Shown one piece after another: positions 6,535 to 12,550 of a stretch of 12,550 nucleotides of DNA. Position numbers and translations under genes: made by a program. The DNA lies in NCBI GenBank assembly GCA_050747825.1, contig JBOGJG010000194.1, positions 1-12,550 on the forward strand. Reading direction: 5' to 3'. This DNA comes from JBOGJG01 sp050747825. GTDB lineage: Bacteria > Acidobacteriota > UBA6911 > RPQK01 > JBOGJG01. Position 1 is the first letter of the stretch; each line of letters begins with the position of its first letter. Under the pieces are notes generated by a model. That model was not told the origin of the DNA. It searched no databases and saw only the letters and a program-made list of their open reading frames with translations.

Positions 6535-8025
6535 TTAGTGCAGGGCTTCTCGCTGCTCCAGATAGCGGGTTTTCCCAATGAAGGGCGCTCCCACTTTATC
6601 ATAAAATTCGACTCGCTCTCGCTCTTCTTGCGGAGACGGCCGGACCAGAAAGCAAGCCAGTATCCCTCCTAAAAACAGCAGTCCGTTGCCTGCCAGATTC
6701 ATATAAGTGATCCAGGCATTGCCCGGAATCGTTGCGCTGAAGTAAAGGCCCAATGTAACGCCTATCGTAGTCGAAACCCAGGCAGAGACTCGATTGGCCC
6801 GGTACCACAAGAAGCCGGCCCAAATGGTGAAGTTCAGACAAAGGCGGAAAATGACCGCCAGGTAAAGTCCACTTAACACCTGGGTCACCCAGAGGGAGAC
6901 CAGAAAGCTGAAGGCGGCAATGAGAAAGGTGCTCCATCGTCCCACTCGGAGCAGGTCTCTAGACGAAGCAGCCGGTTTGAAAATTCCCCGATAGATGTCG
7001 TGAGAAAGCATCGAGGCGGTCGTATTCCAGATAGAGCTCACTGTGGACTGGGCAATGGCAAAGATCACCGCCAGCATTAGACCGACCAGCCCCACGGGCA
7101 GCCATTCCACCAAGGCATAGGCAAAGGCCAGTTCGGGATCGCGAATGTTCGCAAACCGGACCCGCACGAAGGCAGAGGTGGCGATGGGCATCATATAGAG
7201 CAGGCTCACCAGCGCCGCCGCAGTCAACACGGAGCGAAAAGCCGTTTGCTCGTCCCTGGCGGCAAACATGCGCTGCGCATTCCAGGGATTTCCCTGCCAG
7301 TTAAGGACGTTGCCTAAAACGATTCCCAGGACGAGCGAGAAGGGAAGGAAAGGATCTCCCATCATGGAAGTGGTTTGCCATGACAGGTATTTCGGTTCAA
7401 AAACCTGGCTCAGGCCGCTGTAGCCTCCGCCGTTGAAGTAAGCAAAGACGAGCAGTAGAGGTATCCCGAAGGTGGCGATAACGGCGGAGGCAAGGTCCGT
7501 CCAGGCCACCGAGACCAGGCCGCCCCACAGTGTGAAGATAAGAACGACCAGGTAAAGGATGACTGCCGTCCAAAATTCGGACAGGCCCAGAGCGAGGCCG
7601 AACACCTTGGCAGCGGCTTTCAGGTAGGTCGCCGAGATCAGGATCAAGCTGATCAGAAAAAGGAAGGCAGCCACATGCCGGAATCTCTTTCCGTACCTCA
7701 ATTCAAAGAAGTCGGCAATCGAAGTGGCGTCAATCCTTTTCCAGCGCCTGGCGAACACCAAACCATAGATCCACATGGCAATCATCAGGCCCAGGGGCAG
7801 CATGGTGGCGTACAGGCCGGCGGTGTATCCGAAGGCTGAGTAGCTGATCATGGTTGTGGTGTTGAACTCGGTCATGGCCAGGGTTCCGGTCAGGACCAGA
7901 AAACCCAGATTTCGCCCGGCGACCAGGTAATCATCGCTATCCTGCACCTTGCCGGCCTTCCGCAGGCCGATATAAACGATGCCGGCCATGTATCCGATCA
8001 GGATGATGAAATCGATGATGCTCAT
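6535..8025 (-). CDS. Sodium:solute symporter (SSS family)
   Basis: A 496-residue polytopic membrane protein of the sodium:solute symporter family (SLC5-like, TC 2.A.21), with about 13 hydrophobic segments from residue 2 to about 460 and a charged cytoplasmic tail. Family-like features include the YLVAGRNLG segment after the first helix, the TEFNTTTMISYSAFGYTAG region of the second helix, and the LWGGLVSVAWTDLASA segment near the middle. It imports a small solute with sodium; in this setting a sugar, uronate or amino-sugar product of the sulfatases is plausible but not shown. Start at 8025 gives the usual short periplasmic N-terminus; there is no clear Shine-Dalgarno sequence. It lies 66 bases after the arylsulfatase gene on the same strand and is probably in the same transcript. 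Its stop is followed after two bases by the stranded sulfatase fragment, but length and tail look normal for the family. Confidence 0.92.
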   Translation of the reverse strand: MSIIDFIILIGYMAGIVYIGLRKAGKVQDSDDYLVAGRNLGFLVLTGTLAMTEFNTTTMISYSAFGYTAGLYATMLPLGLMIAMWIYGLVFARRWKRIDATSIADFFELRYGKRFRHVAAFLFLISLILISATYLKAAAKVFGLALGLSEFWTAVILYLVVLIFTLWGGLVSVAWTDLASAVIATFGIPLLLVFAYFNGGGYSGLSQVFEPKYLSWQTTSMMGDPFLPFSLVLGIVLGNVLNWQGNPWNAQRMFAARDEQTAFRSVLTAAALVSLLYMMPIATSAFVRVRFANIRDPELAFAYALVEWLPVGLVGLMLAVIFAIAQSTVSSIWNTTASMLSHDIYRGIFKPAASSRDLLRVGRWSTFLIAAFSFLVSLWVTQVLSGLYLAVIFRLCLNFTIWAGFLWYRANRVSAWVSTTIGVTLGLYFSATIPGNAWITYMNLAGNGLLFLGGILACFLVRPSPQEERERVEFYDKVGAPFIGKTRYLEQREALH

Positions 8026-8091
8026 AGGGCGGGTGGAGCCGAGCTTTTCAGAAGTTCGTTGCCGGTAGTGCCGCCGCGCTAGAATTGAGGC

Positions 8092-9606
8092 TTATAAACG
8101 TCCAGGCTCTCTTCTGTTTTTTCCCGGATTGTTGGTCAATTCATCCCCAAGGTCTTCCCGGGCCTGTTCCGCCAGTTTCATCAGTTCTTCAAAAATATCC
8201 GGGTAAAGCACCCTGACGTCGTAACGTTCCCCCGGGTCGCGGCGCAGGTCATAAAGGGCATAACTAGTTTCGCCTTCCCCATATTTGCCTGGCAACCCGT
8301 CTTTCCCAGGCGGTACCCCTTCATACGACCGGTGCCGGTGCGGAAGCACAAGCTTCCAGTGTCCTTTGCGCACGGCCTCCAGGCTATTTTTCTGGTAATA
8401 GTAATAAAAGAATTCCCGGGGGTCGGCATTGGGATCTCCCTGCATTAAAGGAAGAATATTCACTCCGTCAATTTTTTTCTCGGGCAACGGAGCTCCTGTA
8501 ATGGCGGCCAAAGTCGGAAGGATGTCAAGGGTTGAAGCTATTTTGTTGCAGATACGGCCTTTGGGGATCACTCCCGGCCATTTCATGATACAAGGCACCC
8601 GCTGTCCCCCCTCCCAACTGGTTCCTTTTCCTTCGCGCAAGCCACCTGTTGAGCCGGCGTGGTTGCCAAAGTTCAGCCAGGGACCATTATCGGAAGTGAA
8701 AATGACCAGTGTATTTTCCGCAAGGCCATTTTCCTCCAGTGTCTCCATGATCTGTCCCACCGACCAGTCGATTTCCATGATCACGTCGCCATAGCGTCCC
8801 TGATCACTTTTTCCTTTGAATTTTTTTGAAACAGCCAGTGGAACATGAGGCATGGAATGGGCCAGGTACAGGAAAAACGGTCTACTTTTGTTCTCTTTTA
8901 TAAAGTGGACTGCCGTTTCAGTATAGAGCGTGGTCAACTCTGCCTGATCGTCCAATGTCCTTAATTCTCTGATCGTGTCATTGTTTCTTATTAAGGGCAA
9001 TTCCGGATAGCCTGCTTTCCGGGCATGGGTTTGCGGAGTGGCCCGGGTCCCATCGTAATCAATAGGCCACATATCGTTGGAATATGGAATCCCCAGGTAT
9101 TGATCGAACCCCTGCTGAAGGGGTAGAAACGGCCGGTGATGGCCAAGGTGCCATTTCCCAATGGCTGCACTTTTATAGTTTTGTTTCTTTAGTACTTCAG
9201 CGATGGTCTCTTCTTCTGGATTTAGGCCGATTTCCGCATTTGGATTGAGCGCACCGCTTATCCCCACCCTGTTGGAATAGCAACCGGTTAACAGAGCCGC
9301 CCTTGAAGCGCTGCATACTGCCTGTGATACATAAAAGTTGGTAAAGCGAATTCCTTCGCCGGCCAGGCGGTCCAGGTTGGGGGTTTTGTATTGGATTGCT
9401 CCATAGCTTCCCAGATCGCCGTATCCCAGATCGTCGGCAAAAATGAGGACAATGTTGGGCTGCTTTGCCGGTTGAGCCTCAGGATTTTGCCCGAGAGCGG
9501 CAATCCAAGGCAGCAGCCAAAAGATTGCGGTCAGCGCAGACAATCCGCCCGCGGTCTTGAAGCTTGTCCACAGAAAATTCCTTCGTGGCCAGTTTGATCT
9601 ACTCAT
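8092..9606 (-). CDS. Arylsulfatase A-like S1 sulfatase, Tat-like signal
   Basis: A 504-residue formylglycine sulfatase resembling arylsulfatase A/GALNS. Visible: D58-D59 in FADDLGYGDLG, formylglycine motif C98-S-A-S-R (Ala in place of the commoner Pro, tolerated in the family), GKWHLG at 150-155, FTSDNGPW, GKGTSWEGG, and the typical family ending with REPG. The N-terminus has PRRNFL at 7-12 and a hydrophobic stretch to about residue 38, consistent with Tat export; a Sec route is possible. The start at 9606 has GGAGA six bases upstream. It follows the TonB receptor by 35 bases and precedes the symporter by 66, suggesting one operon. Parts of the gene are visibly richer in A+T than its neighbours (two lines near 8881-9000 have 24 of 60 G+C), which may mean a separate origin. 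Codons 61-92 are duplicated at 6435-6532. Its substrate cannot be told from sequence. Confidence 0.92.
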   Translation of the reverse strand: MSRSNWPRRNFLWTSFKTAGGLSALTAIFWLLPWIAALGQNPEAQPAKQPNIVLIFADDLGYGDLGSYGAIQYKTPNLDRLAGEGIRFTNFYVSQAVCSASRAALLTGCYSNRVGISGALNPNAEIGLNPEEETIAEVLKKQNYKSAAIGKWHLGHHRPFLPLQQGFDQYLGIPYSNDMWPIDYDGTRATPQTHARKAGYPELPLIRNNDTIRELRTLDDQAELTTLYTETAVHFIKENKSRPFFLYLAHSMPHVPLAVSKKFKGKSDQGRYGDVIMEIDWSVGQIMETLEENGLAENTLVIFTSDNGPWLNFGNHAGSTGGLREGKGTSWEGGQRVPCIMKWPGVIPKGRICNKIASTLDILPTLAAITGAPLPEKKIDGVNILPLMQGDPNADPREFFYYYYQKNSLEAVRKGHWKLVLPHRHRSYEGVPPGKDGLPGKYGEGETSYALYDLRRDPGERYDVRVLYPDIFEELMKLAEQAREDLGDELTNNPGKNRREPGRL

Positions 9607-9612
9607 TGGTTT

Positions 9613-9617
9613 TCTCC
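9613..9617 (-). promoter_or_regulatory. Ribosome binding site of the arylsulfatase
   Basis: GGAGA on the - strand, six bases before the ATG at 9606, confirms that start and lies within the 35-base gap after the TonB receptor stop. Confidence 0.6.
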
Positions 9618-9641
9618 ATTTTGGGCTATTGTAAGCGGCTG

Positions 9642-12550
9642 CTAGAAGAGCAGCTTAAGCGCCAGTTGGACGCGCCGCCCGGCGCCGGCGCCGGTGATCT
9701 TTCCGAAGTTGGGCGAATCCAGGTTCAGCACCGGGTTGTTGAGGTTTCGGTGATTGAAGATGTTGAAGAACTCGGCCCTGAACTGCAGTCGCGAGTCTTC
9801 GGTGACCCGAAAGTGCTTGAAAAGGGAAATGTCCGTATGGATGTCGCCCGGGTTCTGAACCACGTTTCTGCCGGCGTTGCCGAACTTGCCGACGTCTTCC
9901 ACCGGATCGAGGCGCTCAAAGGCGTCGGAGTTGAACCACTGCTCGGGAGTGCGGGGCGCGTCATTGGGATCGCTCACCAGGTTGGGACGCTGGCCTCCCC
10001 GGCCAACCAGGGCGATGTCCTGAGCCTCCTGCACTGTCGAAAAATAGCCGCTCTGGAAAGCCACGATGCCGTTGAGCTGCCAGCCGCCGAAGACCTGGCC
10101 GACGAGGCCGCTCTGGTCGGCCAGAAACGGAAGGCGCCAGATGAAACTGTTGACCCAGCGCTGCGGAATATGCGAGGAGCTGAGGGCTCTTTCAGCCCGC
10201 AGATCACGGCTGTTCTGAGGAAATTGCGGATCCCCGGCGATATTGGCCCCTATGGCGTCGTCGATGGCTTTGGAGAAGGTGTAGGAGGAAAGGAAGGTGA
10301 AGCCGTCGCTGAAGCGCTTGTTGGCGCTCACCTGCAGTCCGTGATAGCTGGAGCTGGAACTTCCCTGGAAGTTCAGGATGTTGCGGAAGCGCGCGTAGGG
10401 GCGCCGCTGTTGAATGTTTCCGCGCGTGCCCTCGGGACTGGGAACGGCGTCGTTGATCTGGTTGAAGCGCATCAGGTGGGTTCCCTTGGTCCCGACGTAG
10501 CCGATTTCGAAAAGATAGTCTTTGAAGGGCTCGTACTGTAGGTTCAGGTTCCACTGTTGGGCGTAGGGCGTCTCGTTGTGACGGTCGAGCGTGCGCACCG
10601 CGGGCAGCAGAGTGGGAAAACGCTGGCCGGGCGGCAGGTCGAAAGGATCGTCAACGCCGGCCACCGGGTCGGCGAAGGAGTTCGGAAATTCAATGGTTCG
10701 GCGGATCTCGAAGGGCGGAGCGATGCCGAGTTGAGTCTGATAGTTGGCGAAGACCTTGGTGTCGAAGAAGAGGCCGTAGCCGGAGCGCAGGGTCCACCTG
10801 TCGGCCGCCTGCCAGGCGAAGCCGATGCGCGGGGCGATGTTGTTGGTGTCGGTCTGGATCATCCCCTTCGGGAGCTGGGGGTCTCCCGAGTAAAGCAGAC
10901 CGGTGGGCGCGTCCGGGAAGACAGAGGACTGCTCCCCCTCCCAGAAGCTCACGAGCATTCCGAAGTTCTTGTCCACCGGCGGAAGGACGACGTCGTAGCG
11001 CATGCCCAGGTTGAGCGTGAAGCGCGGGTGCATGCGCCAGTCGTCCTGAATGAAGAAGCCCGCTCCCTTGCCCCAGAAGCTTCGGTCCGAGATGAACTTG
11101 CTCTGGTCGAAACGGCGCGGTGCGCCCAGCAGGAAGTCGGAAAAGCCGAGACCCGAAAGCTGCCCGTTGAAGGTGTAGATCCCGCTCAGACGGAATCGGA
11201 CCACGGCGCGCACCTGGAACCAGTTGTACTCGCCTCCCACCTTCACCGAATGCCGCCCTGCATCCCAGGCCAGCACGTCGTAAAGCTGCCACGTGTTGTC
11301 GGTCTTGATCTGACCGTTGGTCTGACTCAGGTTGGTGACGCCGTTGATGTTGACCACGGGAACCCCCTCGAAGCCCGGCACGAAGACGTCGAACTCGAAC
11401 CCCAGCTCCCTCGAATCTCCCGGGATGGGCGGATTGGAGTTCAGGGTGTGACGCCGCAGATAGGACAGACGAGCCTGATTCACCATGCTCGGCGAAAAGA
11501 CGTGGGTGTCGGAGAGCATGGCGGTCTGATGGCGCGTGGCATTCAATGAAAACGTGTTGCCGAAGGGGTCAGGATCCAGCCGGTCGCTGTCCTGGTAAAT
11601 GTAACGTCCGTAAAGAGTGTTGGAGTCGCTGATCACCTGGTCCAGGCGGATCATCGCCTTGTCGCCGTCGGTCGAAACCGACTGCTGCAGCACAAAGAAT
11701 CCGCTCGGATCATTGGGCAGGGGATAGAATCGGTCCAAGAGCGTGTGCGAGATGGGATTGATGCGGTCCGCGGGAATGATTTTGCCTGGAAAAGGATCTC
11801 CGCTGACCGGATCGCGGATGACGCGGTTCTGGCCGGAGAAGTCTCCCTCCCGCCACTCGGGCGGGGGAACCGTCAGCCTGCGGGTGACGCCGTCGCGCAC
11901 CCGCAGCCCTTCGTAGGCGCCGAAAAAGAATGTCCGGTCGCGCACGATGGGTCCGCCGAAGGTCCCTCCGAACTGATTGCGGCGCAGCGGCGCCTTTTCC
12001 GTTTCGAAGAACCCCCGGGCGTCCAGAACATCGTTGCGGAAGTACTCGTAGAGGCTGCCGTGGAACTGGTTGGTGCCCGACTTGGTGACCACGTTGACGA
12101 TGGTGGAGGCCCCGTTGAACTCGGCGCTGTAGGAGTTCGTGAGCATCTTGAACTCCTGGATCGTCTCGGGCGCGGGGGTGATCAACCCGCCTCCTTCGTT
12201 GGAGTTGTTGTTCGAGCCCCCATCGAGAAGGAAGTTGTTGAAGCTGGAACGCAGACCATTGACGAAGAATCCGTGCCCCTCCTGGATGGTGCCCGCCTCC
12301 AGCCCTCCGAACCGGCCGAGAGGAAGAGAGCCTGCCACCAGGAGCCCAAGATCCTTGTAGTCGCGGCTGATCAGAGGAAGCTCCTCGATCTTCTGGTTAT
12401 CGATGACCTTGCCCATGGCGTGGCTCCGTTTTTCGAGCATGGAGGCCTCGCCCTGGACCGTCACCTCCTGCGTGACTTCGCCCAGCTCCAGCACCAGATC
12501 CACGGTGGGTTCTTGGGCGACACGCAAGCGCAGGCCGCTCCTTACCGAGG
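9642..12550 (-). CDS. Oar-type TonB-dependent receptor, 5' end beyond window
   Basis: At least 969 residues are in view and the frame stays open to the window edge, so the start, signal peptide and most of the carboxypeptidase-like regulatory domain lie outside. The apparent TTG start at 12527 is an internal Leu codon. The visible part opens with the end of the regulatory domain (VDLVLELGEVTQEVTVQG). A plug domain follows for roughly 150 residues (NGLRSSFNNFLLDGG, then the APETIQEFKMLTNSYSAEF and VVTKSGTNQFHGSLYEYFRN segments). A long beta-barrel ends in a terminal Phe (LALKLLF), typical of outer-membrane insertion. This architecture, without a SusD neighbour, is the Oar-like type abundant in Acidobacteriota. 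It would import or bind a large ligand using TonB energy. It is 35 bases upstream of the arylsulfatase on the same strand and probably heads the operon or follows a promoter outside the window. Ligand unknown; sulfated glycan is an inference from the neighbours. Confidence 0.93.
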   Translation of the reverse strand, partial: SVRSGLRLRVAQEPTVDLVLELGEVTQEVTVQGEASMLEKRSHAMGKVIDNQKIEELPLISRDYKDLGLLVAGSLPLGRFGGLEAGTIQEGHGFFVNGLRSSFNNFLLDGGSNNNSNEGGGLITPAPETIQEFKMLTNSYSAEFNGASTIVNVVTKSGTNQFHGSLYEYFRNDVLDARGFFETEKAPLRRNQFGGTFGGPIVRDRTFFFGAYEGLRVRDGVTRRLTVPPPEWREGDFSGQNRVIRDPVSGDPFPGKIIPADRINPISHTLLDRFYPLPNDPSGFFVLQQSVSTDGDKAMIRLDQVISDSNTLYGRYIYQDSDRLDPDPFGNTFSLNATRHQTAMLSDTHVFSPSMVNQARLSYLRRHTLNSNPPIPGDSRELGFEFDVFVPGFEGVPVVNINGVTNLSQTNGQIKTDNTWQLYDVLAWDAGRHSVKVGGEYNWFQVRAVVRFRLSGIYTFNGQLSGLGFSDFLLGAPRRFDQSKFISDRSFWGKGAGFFIQDDWRMHPRFTLNLGMRYDVVLPPVDKNFGMLVSFWEGEQSSVFPDAPTGLLYSGDPQLPKGMIQTDTNNIAPRIGFAWQAADRWTLRSGYGLFFDTKVFANYQTQLGIAPPFEIRRTIEFPNSFADPVAGVDDPFDLPPGQRFPTLLPAVRTLDRHNETPYAQQWNLNLQYEPFKDYLFEIGYVGTKGTHLMRFNQINDAVPSPEGTRGNIQQRRPYARFRNILNFQGSSSSSYHGLQVSANKRFSDGFTFLSSYTFSKAIDDAIGANIAGDPQFPQNSRDLRAERALSSSHIPQRWVNSFIWRLPFLADQSGLVGQVFGGWQLNGIVAFQSGYFSTVQEAQDIALVGRGGQRPNLVSDPNDAPRTPEQWFNSDAFERLDPVEDVGKFGNAGRNVVQNPGDIHTDISLFKHFRVTEDSRLQFRAEFFNIFNHRNLNNPVLNLDSPNFGKITGAGAGRRVQLALKLLF

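Noticed and set aside
6423..6602. 60-residue N-terminal extension of the lipoprotein sulfatase
   Set aside because: It reads through the stranded sulfatase fragment and the symporter 3' end in wrong frames, and would bury the lipoprotein signal; the ATG at 6422 has a good ribosome site.
9564..11549. Two open frames of 325 and 330 residues on the + strand
   Set aside because: Both are antisense to the TonB receptor, have Val/Gly/Ala/Glu-rich compositions typical of shadow frames, and carry no recognisable motif.
12525..12527. TTG as the start of the TonB receptor
   Set aside because: The frame continues open to the window edge, and the family needs a signal peptide and regulatory domain further upstream; this TTG is an internal Leu codon.

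Overview
The window looks like part of a chromosome of an Acidobacteriota-like bacterium. The main clue is the large Oar-type TonB-dependent receptor (tail of a carboxypeptidase-like regulatory domain, plug, long barrel, terminal Phe) with no SusD partner in view. It sits among several formylglycine-type sulfatases and a sodium:solute symporter. This is an inference from gene style; there is no rRNA or other taxonomic marker. Planctomycetota or Verrucomicrobiota also carry many sulfatases, but this receptor type is less typical of them.

Layout. Bases 1-271 hold no gene I can defend, only a short inverted repeat and a 9-bp tandem repeat. On the + strand follow a Tat-exported sulfatase with a C-terminal chitobiase-like domain (272-1930) and, overlapping it by ATGA, a 1023-residue protein that joins a complete sulfatase to a complete D-aminoacylase-type amidohydrolase (1927-4998). 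On the - strand, reading from the right edge, come the TonB receptor (9642 to beyond 12550), an arylsulfatase (8092-9606), a sodium:solute symporter (6535-8025) and a lipoprotein sulfatase resembling iduronate-2-sulfatase (4992-6422). The two gene sets meet tail to tail and their last 7 bases overlap.

How it may work together. The receptor would import a large or bound ligand across the outer membrane. Four sulfatases with three apparent export routes (Tat, Sec, lipoprotein) would remove sulfate esters or N-sulfate from it, the amidohydrolase would cleave an N-acyl amide, and the symporter would take up a small product. The sulfatase types resemble sulfamidase, iduronate-2-sulfatase and arylsulfatase A, which hints at a glycosaminoglycan-like or other sulfated polymer. 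No lyase, glycoside hydrolase, SusD or formylglycine-generating enzyme lies in the window, so the substrate is not established.

Most worth a second look are the sulfatase/amidohydrolase fusion; a 98-bp, 97% identical piece of the arylsulfatase gene stranded between the symporter and the lipoprotein sulfatase; a palindrome inside the 5' end of the fusion gene; and a five-unit 7-bp tandem repeat inside its sulfatase domain.
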